Assembly: GCF_001894885.1 (NCBI RefSeq)
Contig: NZ_BCXB01000003.1
Span: 62,001-126,000, forward strand
Length of the DNA: 64,000 bases
Direction: 5' to 3'
Origin: Rhodococcus marinonascens NBRC 14363
GTDB taxonomy: Bacteria > Actinomycetota > Actinomycetes > Mycobacteriales > Mycobacteriaceae
A program made the position numbers and the translations under genes. The stretch's first letter is position 1. Each line of letters starts with the position of its first letter. The notes under the pieces are model-generated. The model saw nothing but the letters and a program-made list of their open reading frames with translations, was not told the DNA's origin and made no database searches. Below are positions 17,421 to 26,110 of the stretch, piece by piece.

Positions 17421-18668
17421 GTGATTGTTGTGGGTCAGTACGTGGATGTAACCAAGCAGTCCGGCGAGTCGTTCACCGCCTATCTGACCGTGCCCGCGCA
17501 GGGATCAGGGCCGGGGCTGGTCTTACTCCAGGAGATCTTCGGGATCAACGACTACATGCGGGACATGGCCGATCGGTACGCCGAAGAGGGCTACGTGGTT
17601 CTGGTGCCCGACCTGTTCTGGCGCTCCGGCGCCCGGCACGAGCTCGGCTACGACGAGGAGGGATTCGCGCGTGGCCTAGCGCTCCGAGACGAGCTCAGCG
17701 AGGATCTGGTCGTGGAGGACATCGGCGACACGGTACGTGCCCTCCGCGCACGGGGTGACCACGCGGGCGGCGTGGGCGCCATCGGCTACTGTCTCGGCGG
17801 ACTCCTCGCGTATCTGTCCGCGCTGCGGCTGGACATCGACTGCGCCGTCAGTTACTACGGCGTCGGCGTCCAAGACCACCTCGGCGAGGCGGGTTCACTG
17901 ACGGTCCCCATGGTCTTCCATCTCGCAGAACTCGACAGGTACTGCCCGGACGCCGCCCGGAATGAAATCAAGGCGGCCTTCGAGGGCAACGACGTGGTCC
18001 GAATCTATGACTACCCCGGTGTGGATCATGCCTTCGCGACTCATGGCCGGGACGTGTACGACCCGCTTGCGGCGGGGTTGGCCTATTCGCGGACACTCGC
18101 GGTTCTCCGGGACACGATAGGTCCGCGTTACGACCTCTCGGCGCTGTGGGACAGCCACACGTACTACGAGTTCGAGGCCCGCGACGTGCCTGCCACGATG
18201 TCGACCATGGTCGACGAACCCTATGTCAACCACATTCCGACGATGACCGGCGGCGTCGGGCAGCGGGACGTCGCGCGCTTCTATGCGCATCACTTCGTTC
18301 CCGGCATTCCCGATGACACGAAGACCATCCCCATATCTCGCACGGTCGGTGCCGACCGGGTCGTCGACGAAATGCTCTTCTGTTTCACGCACGACCGCGA
18401 GATCGAGTGGATGCTGCCCGGGGTTGCGCCGACCGGCCGTTACGTCGAGATCCCGCTGGTCGCCGTGGTGACGCTGCGCGGCGACAAGTTATACAACGAG
18501 CACATCTACTGGGATCAGGCGAGCCTTCTGGTGCAGATCGGCCTACTCGATCCCGACGGTCTCCCGGTCACGGGTATCGAGCAGGCTCACAAGTTGGTGG
18601 ACAAGTCGCTGCCGTCGAACGAACTCATGCAGAGTTGGCCCGACAGCGAAGGAAAACCGATCGAATAG
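17421..18668 (+). CDS. Dienelactone hydrolase fused to an NTF2-like domain
   Basis: 415 residues. The N-terminal ~235 are an alpha/beta-hydrolase of the dienelactone hydrolase (carboxymethylenebutenolidase) family: oxyanion region LLQEIFGINDYM, nucleophile elbow GYCLGG with Cys in place of Ser, Asp in AELDRYCP, and His in PGVDHAFATHG. The C-terminal ~170 residues, from about DLSALWDSHTYYEFEARD, look like a SnoaL/NTF2-like cone (VNHIPTMTGGVGQRDVARFYAHHF; DKLYNEHIYWDQASLLVQIG). The substrate of the fusion is unknown; ester or lactone ring cleavage is likely. The start is GTG at 17421, with a second GTG at 17430. The gene stands alone downstream of dprA. Confidence 0.85.
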   Translation: MIVVGQYVDVTKQSGESFTAYLTVPAQGSGPGLVLLQEIFGINDYMRDMADRYAEEGYVVLVPDLFWRSGARHELGYDEEGFARGLALRDELSEDLVVEDIGDTVRALRARGDHAGGVGAIGYCLGGLLAYLSALRLDIDCAVSYYGVGVQDHLGEAGSLTVPMVFHLAELDRYCPDAARNEIKAAFEGNDVVRIYDYPGVDHAFATHGRDVYDPLAAGLAYSRTLAVLRDTIGPRYDLSALWDSHTYYEFEARDVPATMSTMVDEPYVNHIPTMTGGVGQRDVARFYAHHFVPGIPDDTKTIPISRTVGADRVVDEMLFCFTHDREIEWMLPGVAPTGRYVEIPLVAVVTLRGDKLYNEHIYWDQASLLVQIGLLDPDGLPVTGIEQAHKLVDKSLPSNELMQSWPDSEGKPIE

Positions 18669-18952
18669 CCACTTTATAGACAGCCCCCGTTGGCGTGGTG
18701 CGTTCGTCGCGGTCGAACTGCCGCACGAGGCGGCTCCGGGCCGAGACGCGTGCAGGGCGTGGGTGCCGCCGCGCCCAGGGGGAAGGAGTCTGGGTGCCGT
18801 CGGTGTCGGTCACCGCGCGTCTTCTTGCGAAGTGGCCTACGCTTGAAACGTTTCCTGCGAGGAGGCGCCTGTGGCGAATGTGGCTGCGGCACTCTGGCAT
18901 CGACTTGATCGAGCATCGGCGTGATTGAGCACCGACTGATCGATCGGGCCGG

Positions 18953-19970
18953 CGTCGAATGATGCCCCGAGTGGACTTCGAGAACGATCAGGGCTGGGTG
19001 CGCGACCGTCCTCGCGGCGAGGGTCGACTCGTTCGAGTGTGCGCCGCGTGTTGTGACGTGTCGATTGGCAACGCGTGCACCCGAGCCGCCGGTTCCGGCG
19101 CGCGCGATCCGGAGGAGGTGCGACACCCTTCTCGCTCTGTCGGGGGCCTCCAACGGCAGGCTGTCCGTCGAGGGTTTCAAGCAACTCGAGAAGCGAACCG
19201 GACGACCCCTGGTACACCTGGCCGAAGGCAGTGAGGAACGCCGGATCACATACGCCGACACGCAGTCCCGTCCGGTTGCTGTAATTACCAGCCCAGAATG
19301 GTCCGGCAGCGAAACCGGTGGCCGCCAGTACGCGCCGTTCACGATGAACATCGAGGAACTCGTACCGTTCCACACCCTCACCGGGCGGATGCACTTCTTC
19401 CTCGACCACGACTGGATCGAGGAACTGGGAGAGCAGTTGCCGATCTACCGTCCGCCGCTCGACCTGACCAGGCTGTTCGAGGAATCGGCCCTCGGTACGA
19501 ATCGGGCCGGCATCGGGCTGACCGTCCGCTATCTGACGCCGCACTCGAAGTGGTCGATCCACTCCGAATACCAGGACAACCTGTTCATGCTGTCGCTCTC
19601 CCGCGGAGGTCCGACCATGTGGATGAGTCCGAACGACGCTGCGAAGATCGATGTGCGCGACAACGACTGGATCGAGGCAGTGAATCGAAACGGCGTCATC
19701 GTCGCTCGTGCCGTCGTCTCGCACCGAATGCCCGACGGGGTCGTGTACGTCTATCACGCACAGGAGCGCACGATCGATGTGCCGCTCACCGAGAAGACGG
19801 GCAAGCGTGGTGGCATCCACAACTCGCTGACCAGGGTGCTGATCAAACCGACGCACCTGGCCGGGGGTTATGCCCAATTATCCTTTGCCTTCAACTATCT
19901 CGGTCCCACCGGGAATCAACGTGACGAGGTGACGGTCGTTCGGCGTCGATCACAGGAGGTGACGTACTGA
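18953..19970 (+). pseudogene. narG: narG remnant: C-terminal part of nitrate reductase alpha subunit
   Basis: Only about the last quarter of the ~1200-residue molybdopterin subunit remains. A segment PRVDFENDQGWVRDRPRGEG near 18965 is in a different frame from the main remnant, so there is a frameshift between about 19030 and 19110. From about 19115 the frame reads LLALSGASNGRLSVEGF, TSPEWSGSETGGRQYAPF, LTGRMHFFLDHDW, and ends TGNQRDEVTVVRRRSQEV, the NarG C-terminal cofactor-binding region. The N-terminal Fe–S ligands and most of the active site are absent, so it cannot be functional. Its TGA overlaps the narH ATG. A good AGGAGG with GTG at 18871 reads only 17 codons and may be leftover 5' sequence. 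Confidence 0.85.
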
Positions 19971-21328
19971 TGCGGGTCATGGCGCAGCTTGCGATGGTGA
20001 TGAATCTCGACAAGTGCATCGGATGCCACACCTGTTCGGTGACGTGCAAGCAGGCATGGACCAATCGCTCCGGGACCGAGTACGTGTGGTTCAACAACGT
20101 GGAAACGCGTCCCGGACAGGGTTATCCGCGCACCTACGAGGACCAGGAGAAGTGGAACGGCGGGTGGGTGCGTGACAAGAAGGGGCGGCTTCGTCTGCGT
20201 GACGGCGGGCGCCTGAAGAAGCTGTCGCGGATCTTCTCGAATCCGAAGATGCCGTCCATCGACGACTACTAGCGGTCCGAGGACGGCATCGTGCTCGTCG
20301 ACCAGGACAAATGCCGCGGCTGGCGGATGTGCGTGTCCGGATGCCCTTACAAGAAGGTGTATTTCAATCACAAGACCGGCAAGGCCGAGAAGTGCACGTT
20401 CTGCTATCCGCGTGTCGAGGTGGGACTGCCGACGGTGTGCGCGGAGACGTGCGTCGGCCGACTGCGCTACATCGGACTGATCTTCTACGACATGGACAAG
20501 GTGCTGGCTTCGGCATCAGTGGAGAAGGACACCGACCTCTACGCGGCGCAACTCGACGTGCTGCTCGACCCCCACGACCCGGAGGTCATTGCCGGCGCCC
20601 GCGCAGAGGGTATAGCCCAGGAGTGGATCGATGGCGCACAGCGCTCGCCCATCCACGCCCTGAGCAAGGAGTACCGGGTGGCGCTTCCCTTGCATCCGGA
20701 GTACCGGACGATGCCCATGGTCTGGTATGTGCCGCCGCTTTCGCCGGTGGTCGACGCCGTGAGCCGTGACGGCCACGACGGAGAGGACGTCGGCAACCTG
20801 TTCGGCGCGCTCGAGTCGTTGCGAATACCCGTGGAATACCTGGCGGGCCTGTTCACTGCGGGCGACACCGACGTCGTCGACGGTGTGCTGCGCCGTCTTG
20901 CCGCGATGCGGTCGTACATGCGCGACATCAACCTCGGCCGGGAACCGCAGGCCCGCATCCCGCAGGCGGTGGGGATGGCCGAGGAACAGATCTACGAAAT
21001 GTACCGGCTGCTGGCGCTGGCGAAATACGAAGAGAGGTATGTGATTCCCACGGCGTACGCCACGGACGGACACCGTCTCGAGGAGGTTGCCACCGAGTGT
21101 GCTCTCGACTTCGAGGGTGGACCCGGCATGCATGAGTCGGGCCCCTTCGGCGAGGCCAGCGGCGGGCCCGTTCCGGTCGCCGTCGAGACGTTCCATGCTC
21201 TACGCGAGAGACAGACCACCGACGAGATGTCGGCGGACGCGAGCCGTCCGTCGCGGGTGAACCTGCTGAACTGGGACGGCAAGGGATCGCCAACCGGAAT
21301 GTTCCCCGAACGGGGGGATCGGCCGTGA
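19970..21328 (+). pseudogene. narH: narH with internal deletion and in-frame TAG: nitrate reductase beta subunit
   Basis: Iron–sulfur electron-transfer subunit. The first 100 codons are a normal NarH N-terminus (MVMNLDKCIGCHTCSVTCKQ) ending PKMPSIDDY. A TAG then follows, and the frame continues with RSEDGIVLVDQDKCRGWRMC, GCPYKKVYFN, CTFCYPRVEVGLPTVC and the rest to the normal C-terminus. Compared with the family, about 110–120 residues are missing at the junction, including the CxxCxxxxC cluster segment near CEHCLNPTC. The deletion keeps the reading frame but creates the stop. Four-cluster electron transfer is therefore lost unless the sequence is wrong here. Confidence 0.88.
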
Positions 21329-22005
21329 CCCGTCTTCCCACACGGTTGGCACCTGCGGGCTTCGGCCGTCGCCGCCGGGACCGGGGCCAGGATCGCCTGG
21401 TCTGGCACACGGCGGCACTGTTGCTGGCCTATCCGGACGGGGACCAGGACGAGCGACTCGACATCGTCGCCGACTTTCTCGAGCACCTACCACCGGCGTC
21501 TCGGGCGGTGCTCGGTGAGACCCACCGATTCCTGGGCGAGACGGACATCTATCGCGCCGCGGCCCAGTACGTCGACACGTTCGATTTCCGGCGCCGCACC
21601 ACCCTCTACCTGACCTACTGGACTGCAGGCGATACCCGCAACCGAGGGCGCGAGATCCTGGCCCTTGCCGACGCGTACCGGTCGTCCGGTGTCGAACCGC
21701 CGGGAGACGAGTCGGCCGATCACCTGGCCGTGGTGCTCGAGTTCGCCGCGCTCGTCGACGCCGCCGCGGGTGCGGAACTCCTGTCCGCGCACCGGGTTCC
21801 GCTCGACATGTTGCACGCGGTGCTCGGCGAGTCGCGCTCGCCGTACACACCCGTGTTGGGCGCCGTGTGCTCAACCCTGCCGCCTGCGACCGACCAGGAT
21901 GTGGCGCGGGCCCGGCGCCTCGCCGTGGCAGGCCCGCCAGCCGAAGCCGTAGGGCTCGAGCCCTTCACCCTGACGGTCCCACCGCGACGCGAAGGAGTGA
22001 GGTGA
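21325..22005 (+). CDS. narJ: Nitrate reductase molybdenum cofactor assembly chaperone NarJ
   Basis: 226-residue system-specific chaperone that inserts the Mo cofactor into NarG. The typical region VDTFDFRRRTTLYLTYWTAGDTRNRGREIL is present in the middle (given here as an anchor near nt 21570–21655), followed by PDHLAVVLEFAAL-type helices. The GTG start overlaps the narH stop (GTGA). It is intact although its client subunit narG is destroyed, so it is probably a relic. Confidence 0.93.
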   Translation: MTRLPTRLAPAGFGRRRRDRGQDRLVWHTAALLLAYPDGDQDERLDIVADFLEHLPPASRAVLGETHRFLGETDIYRAAAQYVDTFDFRRRTTLYLTYWTAGDTRNRGREILALADAYRSSGVEPPGDESADHLAVVLEFAALVDAAAGAELLSAHRVPLDMLHAVLGESRSPYTPVLGAVCSTLPPATDQDVARARRLAVAGPPAEAVGLEPFTLTVPPRREGVR

Positions 22006-22006
22006 C

Positions 22007-22738
22007 ATGTCCGCGGGTGAACTGTTCTGGGACGTCGTCCCGTACGTAACCCTGGCGGTCTTCGGGGTCGGCACGTGGTGGCGGCACCGATACGACAAAT
22101 TCGGGTGGACCACCCGTTCTTCCCAGCTCTACGAACATCGGCTGCTGCGTATCGCCAGCCCGCTCTTCCACTTCGGTATCCTCGTCGTGATCGTCGGACA
22201 TGTCATCGGACTCGTGATTCCCCAGTCGTGGACCGATGCCGTAGGGATGAGTGAGCAGGTCTATCACAACCAGGCGCTCGTACTTGGTGCCATTGCGGGT
22301 GTCGCGACGCTTACCGGCGCGCTGCTCCTGGTGTATAGGCGGCGCACCCGCGGCCCCGTATTCATGGCCACCACCTGGAACGACAAGCTGATGTACGCGG
22401 TACTGCTGGCCGCGATCATCGCGGGGCTCACGACGACGGTCCTCGGGGCCGGTGTCGTCGGCGAGGAGAGTAACTACCGCGAGACCGTGTCGCCGTGGTT
22501 CCGGTCGATCTGGATACTGCAGCCCCGTGGTGATCTCATGGCCCAGGCGTCACTCGCGTTCCACATCCATGTCGCGATCGCGCTCGCGCTGTTCGCGCTG
22601 TGGCCGTTTACACGCCTGGTACACGCATTCAGTGCTCCCGTGACCTATCTGTTCCGGCCCTACATCGTCTATCGCAGCCGCGACGTGGCCCGCAAGGATG
22701 AACTCGTCGGTTCCCCTCCGCGTCGGCGGGGATGGTAA
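22007..22738 (+). CDS. narI: Respiratory nitrate reductase gamma subunit (cytochrome b)
   Basis: 243-residue membrane subunit that oxidises quinol and holds two b hemes. There are five hydrophobic segments. Candidate heme ligands are the His pair in LFHFGILVVIVGHVIG and the pair in AFHIHVAIALALFALWPFTRLVHAFS. The ATG is one base after the narJ stop with GAGGTGA upstream. The reading frame is intact although NarG and NarH are broken. The next gene is convergent. Confidence 0.93.
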   Translation: MSAGELFWDVVPYVTLAVFGVGTWWRHRYDKFGWTTRSSQLYEHRLLRIASPLFHFGILVVIVGHVIGLVIPQSWTDAVGMSEQVYHNQALVLGAIAGVATLTGALLLVYRRRTRGPVFMATTWNDKLMYAVLLAAIIAGLTTTVLGAGVVGEESNYRETVSPWFRSIWILQPRGDLMAQASLAFHIHVAIALALFALWPFTRLVHAFSAPVTYLFRPYIVYRSRDVARKDELVGSPPRRRGW

Positions 22739-22785
22739 AGCTCGGCGCGATGGGGAAGCGTCGGCGGACCGTCTGATTCGGTCGG

Positions 22786-23814
22786 TCAGGTCTTCGCTTC
22801 GATACGCAGGTGCCACACGGTCGCCACCAACAGGATCAGGCACAGCAGGGCCGCCGGCCACACCAACACCGAGCCGACCGGCTCGAGCCATGCGGTCGAT
22901 GCCGCCGCCGCTACAGTGAGCGACGCCGCCGATGTCATCCCCATCGGAAACGTCGTCGACCACCGCCGGACGTCGTAGTGAAGTCGCGGCCAGCGCACCT
23001 CGCATGCCACCAGCACTGCATAGCAGGCCAAGACGCTCCCGATGATCACGACGCCCGCGATCTGCAGAGACCGATGCAGGGAGACGGGCCAGCCCAGCAC
23101 CTCGGCAGCCATTGCGAGTTCGCCGGCAGCCAACGCGCTGATGGCCAACGCCCCGGCGAACACCCACTGGTCACCCGCGCCGACCCGCAGCTGGTTGAAC
23201 GAGAACCGGGCGAGCACGATCAGATAGAAGCCGAGGCCGAGCACGAACATCCCCAACGCTGTGGCCGCGAGCCATTGCGCACTCTTTGCCGCGGCGAGGG
23301 TCGAACCGAGCACCGCGAGTCCCTGGGTGGCAACACACAGCAGGAAATGCGCCCCTACCGTCGGTGCGGTCCAGTGCCGCACCACCGCCGGCATCAACAC
23401 GATCCACGCGATTGCCGCGATCACCAGCGCCGCTACTCCGACTGATTCCCACCCGATCAGCACACATCGGGCGCCGAGCACGCTCGTCGCCGCCACACCG
23501 GTCAATGCAGGCGGTGTGTCCGCCTCGTCTACCCAACGGGCACGGTCATCAGCCAGTCGCGCTACGAATACCAGGACCAGTACCGACCAGATGAGAACAC
23601 CGATGACGAACCACAGCCGAGACAACAACTCGAATCCGGCGAGATGTAGAGCCACCGACACGATGCCCGTCGACATCGCGGCGGCCCCGGCACCCGGCGG
23701 GATCACCTCGAGCGTGCGGCCGGTGGACGACTTCGCTCGGTGCTCTCGAGACACGTCCCCATGTTGCGCGGCCAAGCCCCCGTCAGACACGCATGCTGCC
23801 GATGCTCGGCGCAT
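22786..23814 (-). CDS. TDT-family transporter (tellurite resistance/C4-dicarboxylate type, SLAC1/TehA fold)
   Basis: 342 residues with about ten hydrophobic helices. The family start GAGAAAMSTGIVSVAL near residue 45, RFSFNQLRVGAG, and WSTTFPMGMTSAAS are typical of TehA/SLAC1-type anion channels and transporters. The ligand is unknown; family members move malate, sulfite, chloride or tellurite-related anions. The ATG directly follows the TGA of the upstream flavin-reductase-like gene (TGAATG), so the two are coupled. An internal GTG start nearer the first helix is possible. Confidence 0.85.
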   Translation of the reverse strand: MRRASAACVSDGGLAAQHGDVSREHRAKSSTGRTLEVIPPGAGAAAMSTGIVSVALHLAGFELLSRLWFVIGVLIWSVLVLVFVARLADDRARWVDEADTPPALTGVAATSVLGARCVLIGWESVGVAALVIAAIAWIVLMPAVVRHWTAPTVGAHFLLCVATQGLAVLGSTLAAAKSAQWLAATALGMFVLGLGFYLIVLARFSFNQLRVGAGDQWVFAGALAISALAAGELAMAAEVLGWPVSLHRSLQIAGVVIIGSVLACYAVLVACEVRWPRLHYDVRRWSTTFPMGMTSAASLTVAAAASTAWLEPVGSVLVWPAALLCLILLVATVWHLRIEAKT

Positions 23815-24249
23815 TCAGCGCACGGGGTCGGGCCCGAACATCAGTCGTCTGCCGCTGATCTCGGTGGGGGTGATCTCCACATAGTTGTACTTGGGCGTCG
23901 GAACCCACGAGTGCAACGGCAGTTCGTCTGCCGCGGCGATTTCCTGGGACGTCTGCAGTCGCCGGGCCGTGCCGTGCATGACTACGCTCCACCCGGATTT
24001 CAGGTCCACGTGGTCGGCTTCGAATGCGACCTCGCGGTGGATGGTGAGTTCGACGAGTTTGGTGCCCTCGGCGGTGCGGAAGAGGACCTTGCCTTCGTGT
24101 GTAACGTAGTTGACCGGGAAAATGTCGACGCGACCGGAGGCACTGACGATCAGCCGGCCCAATTGTTCGGTGCCGAGCAGATCCCAGCTTTCCTCGGCTG
24201 TGAGTTCGGTTACAGGGTCGTCGGGACTGTCCTTCGCGGATGTGGTCAT
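23815..24249 (-). CDS. Pyridoxamine 5'-phosphate oxidase-like (split-barrel) protein
   Basis: 144-residue FMN/F420-binding split-barrel protein of the PNPOx-like family. Motifs: LGRLIVSASGRVDIFPVNYV, VLFRTAEGTKL, EVAFEADHVD and GWSVVMHGTARRL. The longer in-frame ORF is rejected because the conserved start is at MTTSAKDSPDD (ATG 24249). Some relatives reduce small molecules with F420H2 or bind heme; the substrate here is unknown. It lies between a cupin gene (47 nt upstream) and the TDT transporter in one likely operon. Confidence 0.85.
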   Translation of the reverse strand: MTTSAKDSPDDPVTELTAEESWDLLGTEQLGRLIVSASGRVDIFPVNYVTHEGKVLFRTAEGTKLVELTIHREVAFEADHVDLKSGWSVVMHGTARRLQTSQEIAAADELPLHSWVPTPKYNYVEITPTEISGRRLMFGPDPVR

Positions 24250-24296
24250 GTCCGATGATGGCACTGATGGGTCCCGGTTGTCACCGGTCCGGGTTC

Positions 24297-24683
24297 TCAT
24301 CGGGCGCCCGGATCCAGCATGGTCAGCATCAGCGTCGAGGGTTCCAAGGCGGTGACGGCGTGGCGAAGCCGAGTCGTCATGTGCACCAGTCCCCCCGGTC
24401 GCAGATCGATGGTCTGATCGTCCGCGGTCACGCGGAGGTGCCCGGATAGCGCCTGCAGCAGGATCGGGAAGGCGGCGGAGTGCTCGCGCAACTCCTGGTC
24501 GGCGTCGAACGCGAAGATCACCACCCGGGCACCCTCGGCGACGAGCGCACGGTGCGAGCGCGGCCTGGCTGGGTCGGTCTCGACGAAGGTGCGTAGGTCG
24601 TGGTGACACCACATCCGCGCGGCGAGTCCGTCGGAGTGGTCGCAATCGTCGGTGACGCTTGTCGGGGTTGGCTGATCGGTCAT
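24297..24683 (-). CDS. Small cupin-domain protein
   Basis: 128 residues with one cupin barrel (EHSAAFPILLQALSGHLRVT; LRPGGLVHMTTRLRHAVTAL). A Cys/His-rich N-terminal part (DDCDHSD, MWCHHDLRTF) precedes it; the combination of a small metal- or redox-related N-terminus with a cupin is seen next to respiratory regulators, but the function is not known. A strong AGGAGG lies about 6 nt before the ATG. It is the first gene of the leftward operon and is divergent from the regulator at 24809. Confidence 0.75.
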   Translation of the reverse strand: MTDQPTPTSVTDDCDHSDGLAARMWCHHDLRTFVETDPARPRSHRALVAEGARVVIFAFDADQELREHSAAFPILLQALSGHLRVTADDQTIDLRPGGLVHMTTRLRHAVTALEPSTLMLTMLDPGAR

Positions 24684-24707
24684 GGGGACCTCCTATTTCG
24701 GACCTAG

Positions 24708-24732
24708 TTTATACAAACAAATGTTGTGTAAA
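24708..24732. promoter_or_regulatory. AT-rich dyad in the cupin/regulator divergent promoter region
   Basis: TTTATACAA at 24708–24716 and TTGTGTAAA at 24724–24732 form an 8-of-9 inverted repeat with a 7-nt spacer. It lies in a 125-nt gap between two divergent genes that is otherwise GC-rich. The position suggests an operator for the ArsR-like protein encoded at 24809. This is inference from symmetry and placement. Confidence 0.5.
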
Positions 24733-24808
24733 ATAGAGCGCGCGACCTACGCGGCGCCGACACCCCTCGTTATGGCCGCATTGCCCCCGCAGAGGTGAGG
24801 AAAATATT

Positions 24809-25543
24809 GTGCAACCCGGAAAGAGCGCTGCGGTTCGTAGCGGAGGCGGACTTGGTGATGCTCGATCGGGCCGCCGCGACGAGGTCCTCGCGGTTCTGCG
24901 ATCCGCGGCAGGGCCGCTGAGCATCGTCGAGGCCGCGGACCTGATCGGGGTGCACCCGAACACTGTGCGGTTTCATCTCGACGTGTTGATCGACGCCGGA
25001 CAGATCGAACAGTTGCCCGTAGCACCGGCGGGCAGAGGACGTCCGCCGCTTCGTTTCCGGGTCCGGCCGGGCATGGACCCGACCGGGCGCAGGAACTACC
25101 TGCTGCTGGCCGAGATCCTCACCGGAGATCTAGCAGCACACCGCGATGGCCGCACCCGCGCGATCGAGGCGGGGCGGGCGTGGGGTCGCGGCATCCTTGG
25201 TTCGCCGACCCGGCCGACGGGCACCGATGCGATCACCACGCTGACCGCTCTGCTTGCCGACCTCGGATTCTCTCCCGAGGCCCGCTCCACCGCCGACGGG
25301 CGGCAGATCGGGCTGCACCACTGCCCGTTCCTCGACCTCGTCGGGACCCGCGCGGACATCATCTGCCCACTGCACCTCGGCCTCATGCAGGGTGCGATGG
25401 CGACGCTCGAATCGCCCGTGACGGTTCAGCGCCTCGAGCCCTTCGTCGAACCGGACTTGTGCCTGGCGCACCTCTCACCCGACTCCGCAGACGCTGCCCC
25501 GCCCCAACCGGTCAACCCTTCGCGGCGGGGTGATCGTCGATGA
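24809..25543 (+). CDS. ArsR/SufR-like winged-helix regulator with conserved cysteines
   Basis: 244 residues. The N-terminal winged helix is VLAVLRSAAGPLSIVEAADL–VHPNTVRFHLDVLIDAGQIE with a wing at GRGRPPLRFRV. The C-terminal domain contains HHCPFLDLVG and, 14 residues on, IICPLHLGLMQGAM. These paired Cys/His positions resemble iron–sulfur-sensing regulators of the SufR type. The GTG start has GAGGTGAGGA 9 nt upstream. It is divergent from the cupin–PNPOx–TDT operon and overlaps the following membrane gene (ATGA). Confidence 0.8.
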   Translation: MQPGKSAAVRSGGGLGDARSGRRDEVLAVLRSAAGPLSIVEAADLIGVHPNTVRFHLDVLIDAGQIEQLPVAPAGRGRPPLRFRVRPGMDPTGRRNYLLLAEILTGDLAAHRDGRTRAIEAGRAWGRGILGSPTRPTGTDAITTLTALLADLGFSPEARSTADGRQIGLHHCPFLDLVGTRADIICPLHLGLMQGAMATLESPVTVQRLEPFVEPDLCLAHLSPDSADAAPPQPVNPSRRGDRR

Positions 25544-25965
25544 CCGTGGCACCGGCAGTGGGCACGGCGGTGACGTTCGTGTGGCTCGGTATGGTGCTGG
25601 CCATCTCTTTCGTGGAGGCCCCGCTCAAATTCCGCGCACCGGGTGTCACGGTGCAGATCGGGCTCGGAATCGGGCGACTCGTCTTCCGCGCACTCAACAC
25701 CGTCGAAGCAATCCTGGCGATCGTGTTGGTCATCGCGGTCGTCGTCGCCGACAAACCCACCTGGATCATGGTCGCCGCACTCGTCGCGGTTGGGGCGCTT
25801 GCCGCACAACTATTCGCGGTCCGTCCGAGGCTGACCCGGCGTTCGGATCGGATCCTCGCCGGGGAGGACGCCCCGCGCTCACACGCTCACTTTGCCTACA
25901 TCGCGCTGGAAGCGGTGAAGGTCCTCGCCCTTCTCGCCACCGGCGTTCTCCTGCTCGCTACCTGA
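25540..25965 (+). CDS. Small four-helix membrane protein coupled to the ArsR-like regulator
   Basis: 141 residues with four hydrophobic segments (TFVWLGMVLAISFVEA; AILAIVLVIAVVVA; TWIMVAALVAVGALAAQL; VKVLALLATGVLLLAT). A conserved-looking FVEAPLKFRAPGVTVQIGL follows helix 1. The function is unknown. The ATG overlaps the regulator stop by 4 nt, so the two are translationally coupled and likely respond to the same signal. Confidence 0.75.
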   Translation: MTVAPAVGTAVTFVWLGMVLAISFVEAPLKFRAPGVTVQIGLGIGRLVFRALNTVEAILAIVLVIAVVVADKPTWIMVAALVAVGALAAQLFAVRPRLTRRSDRILAGEDAPRSHAHFAYIALEAVKVLALLATGVLLLAT

Positions 25966-26110
25966 ACGCTCGCCACCTGAACCTCTGGGTGCAACGGGCG
26001 GTCCACGTTCGGCTCTGCCCACCCGCGGTTCGTCCCGCACCTCGAGTGCGACAACTGCTGTCCCGCGAGTGGGCCGGGTCGGTGAGTGCGAGTGACACCC
26101 AATCCGTGTA

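Noticed and set aside
18695-18928. Plus-strand frame between the hydrolase and the narG remnant
   Set aside because: Arg/Gly-rich chance composition with no similarity to known domains; the only good initiation site nearby stops after 17 codons.
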